DNA of 7,223 bases from an uncultured Clostridia bacterium (GCA_944388825.1 CALXKG010000255.1:1-7223), one strand, 5' to 3'. Positions 1 through 5,571 are shown, numbered from the stretch's first letter. Notes: generated by a model from the letters alone, not told the origin. Program-made: numbers and translations.

Positions 1-8
1 AAACACAA

Positions 9-551
9 ATGTCCCGTATCGGTAAGAAACCCATTGCTGTTCCCTCCGGCGTCGAAGTCAAGATCGACGGCCATCACATCACCGTTAAAGGCCCCAAGGG
101 AACCCTGGAAAAAGATATCCGCCCGGAGCTCACCGCTTCCCTCGAGAACGGCGAGATCATCATCTCCCGCCCCAATGACGAGAGCGAGATGAAGGCCCTC
201 CACGGCCTGACCCGGACGCTGGTCCACAACATGGTCGTCGGCGTTTCCGAAGGGTTTACCAAGAGACTGGAAGTCAACGGCGTCGGCTACCGTGCCGCGA
301 AACAGGGCAACACCCTCGTCCTGACCCTGGGCTACTCCCATCCGGTCAACGTCGCGGAAGTCCCCGGCATCCATATCGACGTCCCCCAGCCCAACCAGAT
401 CGTCATCTCCGGCCCCGATAAGCAGCAGGTCGGCCAGTTTGCGGCGGAAGTCCGCGAGAAACGGCCTCCGGAACCTTACAAGGGCAAAGGTATTAAGTAC
501 GACTACGAAACCATCCTCCGTAAGGAAGGCAAGACCGGTAAGAAGAAGTAA
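9..551 (+). CDS. rplF: 50S ribosomal protein L6
   Basis: Structural protein of the large ribosomal subunit (uL6). By family knowledge it binds 23S rRNA near the sarcin-ricin loop, close to the factor-binding site. The protein is 180 residues, the usual length. The N terminus MSRIGKKPI is typical. The two L6 repeats are visible: residues 1–82 ending in the HGLTRTLV segment (65–72), and residues 83–180 with LEVNGVGYRA (87–96), GYSHPV (108–113) and GPDKQQVGQFAA (135–146). The C-terminal RPPEPYKGKGIKY (152–164) is the family signature. The tail is lysine-rich. Only 8 bases precede the ATG in the window, so its ribosome binding site is not visible. In canonical spc order rpsH would lie just upstream. 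The gene is complete and intact. Confidence 0.98.
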   Translation: MSRIGKKPIAVPSGVEVKIDGHHITVKGPKGTLEKDIRPELTASLENGEIIISRPNDESEMKALHGLTRTLVHNMVVGVSEGFTKRLEVNGVGYRAAKQGNTLVLTLGYSHPVNVAEVPGIHIDVPQPNQIVISGPDKQQVGQFAAEVREKRPPEPYKGKGIKYDYETILRKEGKTGKKK

Positions 552-552
552 T

Positions 553-559
553 AAAGGAG
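553..559 (+). promoter_or_regulatory. Shine-Dalgarno for rplR
   Basis: AAAGGAG lies 9 bases before the rplR ATG at 569 and immediately follows the rplF stop codon. It is a standard strong SD within a 17-base spacer, consistent with co-transcription and reinitiation. Confidence 0.85.
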
Positions 560-568
560 TGACAAGCA

Positions 569-928
569 ATGATCAACAAGCCTGATAGCAATAAGGCTCG
601 TCTGAAGAGACACAAACGGGTCCGTGCGAAGATCGCCGGCACCGCTGCGTGCCCGCGTCTGAGCGTTTTCCGCTCCGCGAAACACATCTACGCACAGCTG
701 ATCGACGACGTAAACGGTGTGACCATCGCTTCCGCCGCTTCCACCGAAAAAGGTTTCGACGCAAACGGCGGCAACAAGGAAGGCGCCTTCAAGGTCGGCC
801 AGATGATCGCCCAGAAGGCCGCTGAGAAAGGCATCACCGACGTCGTGTTCGACCGCGGCGGTTATATCTACCACGGCAGAGTTGCTGAGCTCGCTGCCGG
901 AGCCCGCGACGGCGGACTCAATTTCTAA
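569..928 (+). CDS. rplR: 50S ribosomal protein L18
   Basis: Large-subunit protein (uL18) that, by family knowledge, binds 5S rRNA together with L5 and L25 and anchors it in the central protuberance. It is 119 residues, normal for the family. The basic N-terminal region (residues 9–30, RLKRHKRVRAKI then CPRL) is the RNA-binding tail. LSVFRSAKHIYAQLIDD (31–47) starts the globular domain. DRGGYIYHGR (95–104) and the ending GARDGGLNF (111–119) are family hallmarks. The ATG at 569 follows AAAGGAG and there is no competing in-frame start. It sits 17 bases after rplF and 16 bases before rpsE, the canonical order L6-L18-S5. Confidence 0.97.
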   Translation: MINKPDSNKARLKRHKRVRAKIAGTAACPRLSVFRSAKHIYAQLIDDVNGVTIASAASTEKGFDANGGNKEGAFKVGQMIAQKAAEKGITDVVFDRGGYIYHGRVAELAAGARDGGLNF

Positions 929-929
929 C

Positions 930-938
930 GGAGGAGGG
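930..938 (+). promoter_or_regulatory. Shine-Dalgarno fixing the rpsE start at TTG 945
   Basis: GGAGGAGGG lies directly after the rplR stop, 6 bases before TTG at 945. This spacing and the resulting S5-like N terminus (MARFENKP) favour the TTG over the upstream in-frame ATG at 882, which would lie inside rplR and before this SD. Confidence 0.88.
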
Positions 939-944
939 TCTCGA

Positions 945-1448
945 TTGGCTAGATTTGAAAATAAACCCGAGCAGGAACTGCAGGAAAAGGTCGTCGCGAT
1001 TAACCGCGTTTCCAAGACCGTCAAGGGCGGCCGCGTCATGAAGTTCGCCGCTCTCGTCGTCGTCGGCGACGGCAACGGCAAGATCGGCTTCGGCATGGGC
1101 AAGTCCGCCGAGGTCCCGGACGCGATCCGCAAGGGCCTGGAAGACGCCAAAAAGAATATGTTCACCGTGGCGCTCAAGGGCACCACGATCCCCCATGAGA
1201 TCACCGGCGAATTCGGCGCCGGCCGGGTCCTTCTGATGCCCGCCCCCGCCGGTACCGGCGTTATCGCCGGCGGCGCTGTCCGTGCGATCGTCGAAGCGGC
1301 CGGTATCAAGGATATCCGTACCAAATCCCTCCGCTCCACCAACCCCGGCAACGTCGCCAAGGCGACCATCGCCGGCCTGAAGGCGCTGCGCAACGTCGCG
1401 GACGTCGCCGCCATCAGAGGCAAGAGCGCCGCGGAGATCGTCGGCTAA
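945..1448 (+). CDS. rpsE: 30S ribosomal protein S5
   Basis: Small-subunit protein (uS5) at the mRNA entry side. By family knowledge it contacts S4 and S8, affects decoding accuracy, and its loop 2 is the site of spectinomycin-resistance mutations. With the TTG start it has 167 residues, the normal size. The N-terminal double-stranded-RNA-binding-like domain covers about residues 11–74, with the loop VKGGR at 26–30 and VVVGDGNGKIGFG at 38–50. The C-terminal S5 domain covers about 85–157, with FGAGRVLLMPAPAGTGVIAGG (90–110) and STNPGNVAKATIAGL (131–145). An ATG 63 bases upstream (882) is in frame, but it would add 21 residues encoded inside rplR with no S5 similarity, so it is rejected. The spectinomycin-loop glycines are intact. 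Confidence 0.96.
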   Translation: MARFENKPEQELQEKVVAINRVSKTVKGGRVMKFAALVVVGDGNGKIGFGMGKSAEVPDAIRKGLEDAKKNMFTVALKGTTIPHEITGEFGAGRVLLMPAPAGTGVIAGGAVRAIVEAAGIKDIRTKSLRSTNPGNVAKATIAGLKALRNVADVAAIRGKSAAEIVG

Positions 1449-1462
1449 AGGAGGAAAACGTC

Positions 1463-1642
1463 ATGGCAAACCTGAAAGTGAAACTTGTTAAGGGTCTCGC
1501 CGGCAAACGGAAAGACCATATTGCCATCGCCGCTTCCCTCGGCCTTAAAAAGACCGGCGACGTTTCGGTCCAGCCCGACAACGAAGCGACCAAGGGCAAA
1601 ATCGCGAAAATTTCCCACCTCATCGAGGTTACCGAAGAATAA
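1463..1642 (+). CDS. rpmD: 50S ribosomal protein L30
   Basis: Small large-subunit protein (uL30) of 59 residues, the usual bacterial length. I translated it directly: it begins MANLKVKLVKGLAGKRKDHI and ends KISHLIEVTEE. The L30 ferredoxin-like fold pattern is visible: a first beta strand with KVKLVKG (5–11), an IAIAASLGLKK segment (20–30) matching the family's ATxxxLGLxK helix, and a final strand ISHLIEV (50–56). The ATG at 1463 follows AAAGGAGGA at 1447–1455, which overlaps the rpsE stop codon, leaving a 14-base gap. It lies between rpsE and rplO as in canonical spc clusters. Confidence 0.96.
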   Translation: MANLKVKLVKGLAGKRKDHIAIAASLGLKKTGDVSVQPDNEATKGKIAKISHLIEVTEE

Positions 1643-1644
1643 TT

Positions 1645-1653
1645 AGGGAGGTG
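1645..1653 (+). promoter_or_regulatory. Shine-Dalgarno for rplO
   Basis: AGGGAGGTG lies 7 bases before the rplO ATG at 1661, within the 18-base spacer after rpmD. It complements the 16S rRNA tail well, so strong initiation is expected. Confidence 0.85.
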
Positions 1654-1660
1654 CTTACCC

Positions 1661-2107
1661 ATGAAACTGCATGAATTAGCGCCGGCTCCCGGCTCTAAAA
1701 AGGACCATTTCCGCGTCGGCAGAGGCACCGGCTCCGGTAACGGCAAGACTTCCGGCAAGGGCCATAAGGGCCAGAACGCCCGGTCCGGCGGCGGCGTCCG
1801 CCCCGGCTTTGAAGGCGGGCAGATGCCCCTCTACAGACGCCTTCCGAAGCGCGGCTTCAATAACTACAACTTCGCCACCAACTATGCGATCGTCAACCTC
1901 GACGACCTCTGCTCCCGTTTTGAAGAGGGCGCTGTCGTCGACACCGAAGCGATGGTCAAGGCTGGTCTCGTCGGCAACGTGATGGACGGCGTCAAAGTCC
2001 TCGGCGACGGCGAAATGACCAAGAACCTCACCGTCAAAGCGGCGGCCTTCTCCAAATCCGCGGTCGAAAAAATTGAAGCAGCAGGAGGAAAGGCTGAGGT
2101 GATGTAA
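1661..2107 (+). CDS. rplO: 50S ribosomal protein L15
   Basis: Large-subunit assembly protein (uL15), known to help organise 23S rRNA late in 50S maturation. It is 148 residues, typical. The long glycine- and basic-rich extended N-terminal arm is clear: RVGRGTGSGNGKTSGKGHKG (18–37), then QNARSGG (38–44) and RPGFEGGQMPLYRRLPKRGF (47–66), the family signature. The globular C-terminal domain follows, from about residue 73 (NYAIVNLDDL), with the KVLGDGEMTKNLTVKA motif at 112–127. Its 3' end also contains the secY SD (2096–2102), so the last codons, encoding KAEVM, have a second role. secY starts 2 bases after its stop. Confidence 0.97.
   Translation: MKLHELAPAPGSKKDHFRVGRGTGSGNGKTSGKGHKGQNARSGGGVRPGFEGGQMPLYRRLPKRGFNNYNFATNYAIVNLDDLCSRFEEGAVVDTEAMVKAGLVGNVMDGVKVLGDGEMTKNLTVKAAAFSKSAVEKIEAAGGKAEVM
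2096..2102 (+). promoter_or_regulatory. Shine-Dalgarno for secY inside rplO
   Basis: GAGGTGA lies within the last codons of rplO, 7 bases before the GTG at 2110. With only 2 bases between the rplO stop and secY, ribosomes ending rplO sit over this site, which suggests translational coupling. A second AGGAGG at 2083–2088 is too far from the GTG to serve. Confidence 0.8.
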
Positions 2108-2109
2108 GC

Positions 2110-3411
2110 GTGTTTGAGTCTATCAAGCAGATCTTCAAACAAAAGGACCTCCGGTCCAAACTGATTTACACCCTCGTTGTCATCATCCTCTTCCGCCTCG
2201 GCTGTGCGATCACGGTCCCGTTCCTCGATCCGTCCTCCCTCTCGGCGATGGTCAGCGGCGGGGAGTCCTCCGACTTCCTGTCCTACTTAAACGTCCTGAC
2301 CGGCGGCGCATTGCAGGACGCTTCCATCTTCGGCCTCTCCATCACCCCGTATATCAACGCTTCGATCATCATGCAGCTTTTGACGGTTGCGATCCCGGCG
2401 CTGGAACGGATGGCGAAGGAAGGCAACGACGGGCAGAAAAAGATCCAGACGATCACCCGCTTTGTAACGCTGGGCCTCGCGGTCGCGATGGCCATCATGT
2501 ACTACTTCGTCCTGCGCAACTCGGACGGCGTCCTCCACTACTACACCGGCTTCTCCGGCGTGTTCAGCGCGATCGTGATCGTCGCTTCCTTTGTCGCCGG
2601 CACGATGCTGGTCGTCTGGATGGGCGACCAGATCAACGAGCACGGGGTGGGCAACGGCATCTCGGTCATCCTGTTTGCCGGTATCCTCTCCCGCGGCCCC
2701 GACGCCTTCATGCTCCTGTGGTCCTGGTGGCAGCTGGGCGCTGAGGAACCGAAGTATTACTTCCTGGTCCCGGTCATCATCCTCGTCTTTATGGCGATCG
2801 TCGCGTTTATCGTCTTCATGACCAACGCCGAGCGCCGGATCCCCGTCTCCTATGCGAAACGGGTCGTCGGGCGGCGGATGTACGGCGGCCAGTCCACCTA
2901 TATCCCGATCAAGGTCAATATGACCGGCGTCCTGCCGATCATCTTCGCCATGAGCTTCATGTCCCTCCCCAGCATGATCGAATCCTTCGTCACGCCGGCG
3001 GAAGGCGGCTTCTGGGCGGGCTTCTTCAGCCTGTTCCACTACAACAACATCTTCTACGGGGTGCTTTACTTCCTGCTGATCCTGGCGTTTAACTACTTCT
3101 ATACCGCGATCCAGTTCAACCCCGTCGAGATTGCGAACTCCATCCGCAAAAACAACGGCGCGATCCCCGGCATCCGTCCCGGGAAACCCACGGTCGACTA
3201 CTTCTCGAAGGTTATCTCCAAGATCACCCTTCTGGGGGCGCTCTTCCTCGGGGTTATCGCGATCTTCCCGATCGTCTTTACGATGATCACCCAGGCGAAC
3301 ATCTCGCTGGGCGGCACCTCGGTCCTGATTATCGTCGGCGTTGCCCTCGAAACCGTCCGCAACCTGGAAAGCCAGATCACGATGCGCCATCACAAAGGCT
3401 TCTTAGAGTAA
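2110..3411 (+). CDS. secY: Protein translocase channel subunit SecY
   Basis: Pore subunit of the SecYEG translocon in the cytoplasmic membrane. It works with SecA and the ribosome to export or insert proteins. It is 433 residues, the normal length. About ten hydrophobic segments are visible, near residues 18–37, 72–95, 115–135, 152–172, 182–194, 217–237, 270–292, 313–333, 372–392 and 398–416. Family motifs include ITPYINASIIMQLLTVAIP (78–96) in the second segment, MGDQINEHGVGNGISVILFAGI (171–192), AERRIPVSYAKR (240–251), and IPGIRPGKPT (352–361). The last holds R356, equivalent to the cytosolic-loop Arg357 that SecA needs in E. coli. The start is GTG at 2110, giving MFESIKQIFKQKDLRSK, a standard SecY N terminus. 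The spc cluster is its usual location. Confidence 0.97.
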   Translation: MFESIKQIFKQKDLRSKLIYTLVVIILFRLGCAITVPFLDPSSLSAMVSGGESSDFLSYLNVLTGGALQDASIFGLSITPYINASIIMQLLTVAIPALERMAKEGNDGQKKIQTITRFVTLGLAVAMAIMYYFVLRNSDGVLHYYTGFSGVFSAIVIVASFVAGTMLVVWMGDQINEHGVGNGISVILFAGILSRGPDAFMLLWSWWQLGAEEPKYYFLVPVIILVFMAIVAFIVFMTNAERRIPVSYAKRVVGRRMYGGQSTYIPIKVNMTGVLPIIFAMSFMSLPSMIESFVTPAEGGFWAGFFSLFHYNNIFYGVLYFLLILAFNYFYTAIQFNPVEIANSIRKNNGAIPGIRPGKPTVDYFSKVISKITLLGALFLGVIAIFPIVFTMITQANISLGGTSVLIIVGVALETVRNLESQITMRHHKGFLE

Positions 3412-3441
3412 GATAGACCAGGTAATGTAAGGATTGCTCAG

Positions 3442-3448
3442 AAAGGAG
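3442..3448 (+). promoter_or_regulatory. Shine-Dalgarno for adk
   Basis: AAAGGAG lies 7 bases before the adk ATG at 3456. It is in the 44-base secY–adk spacer (3412–3455), where I see no convincing promoter or terminator. Confidence 0.82.
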
Positions 3449-3455
3449 ATTTCTT

Positions 3456-4088
3456 ATGAGACTGATTCTGTTAGGGGCCCCCGGCGCCGGCAAAGGCACC
3501 CAGGCCGAAGTGATCTGCAACACGCTGAACATCCCCGCTATTTCTACCGGCAATATCCTCAGAGAAGCAAAAGCCAATAAGACCCCCCTGGGCCTTGAGG
3601 CGGCTTCCTATATGGACAGCGGGAAATTGGTCCCGGACGAGGTTGTCATCAACATCCTCAAGGAACGCCTGAAAGAGGACGACTGCAAAAACGGCTTCAT
3701 CCTCGACGGCTTCCCCCGGACGGTCCCGCAGGCGGAAGCCCTCGACCAGATGGGCGTCGAAATCGACCGGGTCGTCGACCTCGAAGTCCCGGACGAAAAG
3801 ATCATGGCCCGCCTTTCCGGCAGAAGGGTCTGTGAAAAGTGCGGCTCCTCCTACCACGTCCTCTACAAGCCCACCAAGGTCGAAGGGGTCTGCGACCGCT
3901 GCGGCGGCAAGACCGTCCAGCGCAAGGACGACGCCCCCGAGACGATCAGGGAACGGCTGGAAGTTTACCACGCCCAGACCGAACCTTTAAAGGACTACTA
4001 CAAAAAGACCGGCAAGCTGGTCGTTGTGGAAGGCCAGGAAGAGGTCGCCGATACGACGGCCCTCACTTTAAAAGCTGTGGAGGCGTAA
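3456..4088 (+). CDS. adk: Adenylate kinase, zinc-lid type
   Basis: Cytoplasmic enzyme interconverting ATP plus AMP and two ADP. It is 210 residues, a long-lid form. The P-loop GAPGAGKGT is at 7–15 with catalytic Lys13. The AMP-binding region is about 30–59 (STGNILR, Arg36). DGFPR (84–88) has Asp84 and Arg88. The lid spans about 122–159 and carries CEKC (126–129) and CDRC (146–149), a four-cysteine zinc site as in Gram-positive enzymes. Arg119, Arg123, Arg156 and Arg167 match the E. coli catalytic arginines. One oddity is Asn33, where E. coli and B. subtilis have Asp in STGD. The ATG at 3456 is preceded by AAAGGAG. The gene follows secY by 44 bases and precedes map by 6, as is usual in Gram-positive spc clusters. 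Confidence 0.97.
   Translation: MRLILLGAPGAGKGTQAEVICNTLNIPAISTGNILREAKANKTPLGLEAASYMDSGKLVPDEVVINILKERLKEDDCKNGFILDGFPRTVPQAEALDQMGVEIDRVVDLEVPDEKIMARLSGRRVCEKCGSSYHVLYKPTKVEGVCDRCGGKTVQRKDDAPETIRERLEVYHAQTEPLKDYYKKTGKLVVVEGQEEVADTTALTLKAVEA
4079..4083 (+). promoter_or_regulatory. Shine-Dalgarno for map inside adk
   Basis: GGAGG lies in the last codons of adk (its C-terminal Val-Glu-Ala), 11 bases before the map ATG at 4095. The gap between the genes is 6 bases, so coupled translation is plausible. Confidence 0.7.
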
Positions 4089-4094
4089 CGTCCC

Positions 4095-4844
4095 ATGATC
4101 GTACTGAAGACGCAGCATGAACTGAAGGCCATGATGAAGGCGATGCGGATCTCCGCCGAGACGTTAAACGTCGCCGAGGAGACCATCCGCGAGGGGATCA
4201 CGACCAAAGAGCTGGACAAAGCCATGTATGATTTCATCATCCGCAGCGGCGCCCGTCCCAGCTTCCTCGGCCTCTACGGCTTCCCCGCCACCGCCTGCAT
4301 CTCGGTCAACGACGTGGTGATCCACGGGATCCCGGACGATACCCGTTTAAAATACGGCGATATCGTCAGCGTCGACGTCGGGGCATTCTGCGACGGGTTC
4401 CACGGGGATAACGCCTACACCTTTATCGTGGGCGATACCTCGGAAGAGAACAAAAAGCTGCTGCGGGAAACCGAAGCGGCCCTCTATAAAGGGATCGAAC
4501 AGGCGGTCGTCGGCCATCGGGTGGGGGATATCTCCCACGCGATCGAGCAGCACGTCTCCCAGTTCGGGTACGGGATCGTAAGGCAGTTCGTCGGCCACGG
4601 CGTTGGCCGCGAGATGCACGAGGACCCGGAAGTCCCGAACTTCGGCCGCCCGGGCCACGGCCCCCGGCTCGTCGAGGGGATGACCCTTGCGATCGAGCCG
4701 ATGATCAATTTAAAAGGCGACGGGGTAAAGGTCATGCCGGACGGCTGGACCACAAAGACGGTGAGCGGCAGCGTCGCCGCCCACTTCGAACACTCGATCG
4801 CCATCACGGCCGACGGCCCGGTCATTCTCACCAAACGGAAATAA
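4095..4844 (+). CDS. map: Type I methionine aminopeptidase
   Basis: Removes the initiator methionine from nascent proteins at the ribosome exit; it is a two-metal enzyme. It is 249 residues, the usual length for a type Ia enzyme with the pita-bread fold. The five metal ligands can be assigned: Asp94 (in IVSVDVGAF), Asp105 (in FHGDNAYTF), His168 (in GHGVGREMHE), Glu201 (in AIEPM) and Glu232 (in AHFEHS). His77 (VIHGIP) and His175 (MHEDP) correspond to the conserved substrate-site histidines. There is no N-terminal zinc-finger or SH3-binding extension. The start is ATG 4095 with GGAGG upstream. It lies between adk and the KOW gene, the usual Gram-positive position. Confidence 0.97.
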   Translation: MIVLKTQHELKAMMKAMRISAETLNVAEETIREGITTKELDKAMYDFIIRSGARPSFLGLYGFPATACISVNDVVIHGIPDDTRLKYGDIVSVDVGAFCDGFHGDNAYTFIVGDTSEENKKLLRETEAALYKGIEQAVVGHRVGDISHAIEQHVSQFGYGIVRQFVGHGVGREMHEDPEVPNFGRPGHGPRLVEGMTLAIEPMINLKGDGVKVMPDGWTTKTVSGSVAAHFEHSIAITADGPVILTKRK

Positions 4845-4849
4845 GAGGA
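4845..4849 (+). promoter_or_regulatory. Shine-Dalgarno deciding the KOW gene start
   Basis: GAGGA lies immediately after the map stop. It is 10 bases from ATG 4860 but only 1 base from the in-frame TTG 4851, so the ATG is the likely start. Confidence 0.65.
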
Positions 4850-4859
4850 CTTGCGATCG

Positions 4860-5141
4860 ATGGAATGGAAACCCGGCAGGGTGGTCAAAAACCTGCGCGG
4901 CCATGACAGGGGTTTTTACGCGGTGGTCGCTGCCGACGGGCAGTATGTATATATTGCCAACGGCCGGTCAAGACTTCTGGAAAAACCCAAAAGGAAAAAC
5001 CCCCGCCATCTGGCGGCGACGGCAATTCTCCTGCCGCCCGAGGCAATGGCCACCGACAAGAAACTGAGAGCCGCCCTCTGGCCCCTGAACTTCGGGGACG
5101 CCGGGGAGCAGGCTGCGGAGGAGCGTGAATCTCTTGGCTAA
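4860..5141 (+). CDS. KOW-domain RNA-binding protein (L14e-like), function unknown
   Basis: A 93-residue protein with a KOW/SH3-like barrel. PGRVVKNLRGHDRGFYAVV (5–23) fits the KOW pattern, with Gly6, Val8, Val9, Gly14, Asp16 and Gly18 in the expected places. It is followed by DGQYVYIANGRSRLLEKPKR (26–45), with a basic KPKRKNPRHL stretch (42–51). This resembles the small KOW proteins, related in name to archaeal and eukaryotic L14e, that Clostridia encode between map and infA. No enzymatic motif, signal or membrane segment is seen. The acidic tail (DAGEQAAEERE, 80–90) is read partly from the infA SD. The start is ATG 4860; TTG 4851 would add three residues. The stop lies 8 bases inside infA. 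Binding rRNA or the ribosome is likely from fold and context, but the exact role is not known to me. Confidence 0.82.
   Translation: MEWKPGRVVKNLRGHDRGFYAVVAADGQYVYIANGRSRLLEKPKRKNPRHLAATAILLPPEAMATDKKLRAALWPLNFGDAGEQAAEERESLG
5117..5123 (+). promoter_or_regulatory. Shine-Dalgarno for infA inside the KOW gene
   Basis: GGAGGAG within the 3' end of the KOW gene lies 10 bases from TTG 5134. A GTG at 5125 is in frame but only 1 base away, too close. This favours the TTG, which also gives the canonical IF1 beginning MAKDD. Confidence 0.78.
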
Positions 5142-5355
5142 AGACGATGTCATTGAAATTGAAGGCGCTACCGTCGTGGATTCCCTTCCGAATGCCACGT
5201 TCAAGGTAGAACTTCCCAACGGGCACCAGATCCTGGCCCATATATCCGGCAAGCTGCGGATGAACTTCATCCGGATTTTGCCCGGCGATAAGGTGACGGT
5301 AGAAATGTCGCCGTATGATCTCACCAAGGGACGCATCACCTGGCGTTCCAAGTAA
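5134..5355 (+). CDS. infA: Translation initiation factor IF-1
   Basis: Binds the 30S A site during initiation and assists IF2 and IF3. From TTG 5134 the protein is 73 residues, an OB fold. Family motifs are MAKDDVIEIEG (1–11), LPNATFKVELPNGHQILAHI (18–37), SGKLRMNFIRILPGDKVTVE (38–57) and PYDLTKGRITWRSK (60–73). It has one residue more than the 72-residue E. coli protein: Ala12, between the EG and TVV of the first strand. A GTG at 5125 in frame would add three residues but is badly spaced from the SD. The gene overlaps the KOW gene by 8 bases, so coupling is likely. It precedes rpmJ by 20 bases, the classic infA-rpmJ pair. Confidence 0.95.
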   Translation: MAKDDVIEIEGATVVDSLPNATFKVELPNGHQILAHISGKLRMNFIRILPGDKVTVEMSPYDLTKGRITWRSK

Positions 5356-5360
5356 TATAA

Positions 5361-5367
5361 AGGGAGG
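5361..5367 (+). promoter_or_regulatory. Shine-Dalgarno for rpmJ
   Basis: AGGGAGG lies 8 bases before the rpmJ ATG at 5376, in the 20-base spacer after infA. Confidence 0.83.
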
Positions 5368-5375
5368 TTATTCAG

Positions 5376-5489
5376 ATGAAAGTAAGACCTTCGGTAAAGC
5401 CCATCTGCGACAAGTGCAAAGTCATCAAGCGCAAAGGCAAAGTGATGGTTATCTGTGAGAACCCCAAGCACAAACAGCGTCAGGGCTAA
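5376..5489 (+). CDS. rpmJ: 50S ribosomal protein L36, zinc-binding form
   Basis: The smallest large-subunit protein (bL36), 37 residues, translated directly from MKVRPSVKPICDKCK to PKHKQRQG. The zinc ligands Cys11, Cys14, Cys27 and His32 are all present, so this is the zinc-binding (C+) type that some bacteria replace with a zinc-free paralogue under zinc limitation. The length and basic content are exactly those of the family. The ATG at 5376 follows AGGGAGG. It is placed between infA and rpsM, the standard Gram-positive order. An 82-base spacer follows before rpsM. Confidence 0.97.
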   Translation: MKVRPSVKPICDKCKVIKRKGKVMVICENPKHKQRQG

Positions 5490-5539
5490 GCGCAAGCTGA
5501 CAGATAATCCCCGAAACAAGAATCCCAAATGAAATGTAA

Positions 5540-5555
5540 GCGGGCTGCCGCCCGC
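5540..5555 (+). promoter_or_regulatory. GC-rich hairpin just upstream of the rpsM SD
   Basis: GCGGGC (5540–5545) pairs with GCCCGC (5550–5555) around the 4-base loop TGCC. The hairpin ends two bases before the rpsM SD (GGAGGTG, 5558–5564). No T-run follows, so it is not an intrinsic terminator. It may tune rpsM initiation, protect an RNA end after processing, or bind a ribosomal protein. The rest of the 82-base rpmJ–rpsM spacer (5490–5571) shows no reading frame and no clear promoter. Confidence 0.55.
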
Positions 5556-5557
5556 AT

Positions 5558-5564
5558 GGAGGTG
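5558..5564 (+). promoter_or_regulatory. Shine-Dalgarno for rpsM
   Basis: GGAGGTG lies 7 bases before the rpsM ATG at 5572, with strong complementarity to the 16S rRNA tail. It directly follows a GC-rich hairpin. Confidence 0.85.
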
Positions 5565-5571
5565 CAACTTA

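Noticed and set aside
882..944. 21-residue N-terminal extension of S5 from ATG 882
   Set aside because: It lies within rplR, precedes the strong SD at 930–938, and does not resemble the S5 N terminus.
503..1423. Long antisense open frame (306 codons) opposite rplR and rpsE
   Set aside because: It spans two certain ribosomal genes, and the product is low-complexity Ala/Ser/Thr/Pro without motifs. It is a shadow frame.
2287..3393. Long antisense open frame (368 codons) opposite secY
   Set aside because: Its translation is rich in Asp, Arg, His and Gly with no recognisable domain, and it lies opposite a certain secY with strong C/G third-position bias. This is the expected shadow of GC-rich codon use.
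3440..3454. Small hairpin AGAAA/TTTCT with the adk SD in its loop
   Set aside because: The stem has only five mostly A-T pairs, unlikely to be stable or significant; such pairing is common by chance around AAAGGAG.
3839..4120. Same-strand alternative frame inside adk running into map
   Set aside because: The product is Arg/Gly/Pro-rich with no family similarity and no SD; it is out of frame with a well-supported adk. Similar same-strand shadows at 2591–2821, 6008–6214, 6705–6920 and 6892–7077 were rejected for the same reason.
5479..5501. GTCAG/CTGAC pairing across the rpmJ stop codon
   Set aside because: It is a 5-bp stem with a 13-base loop and no T-run, and part of it is constrained by rpmJ coding. 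It does not qualify as a terminator.
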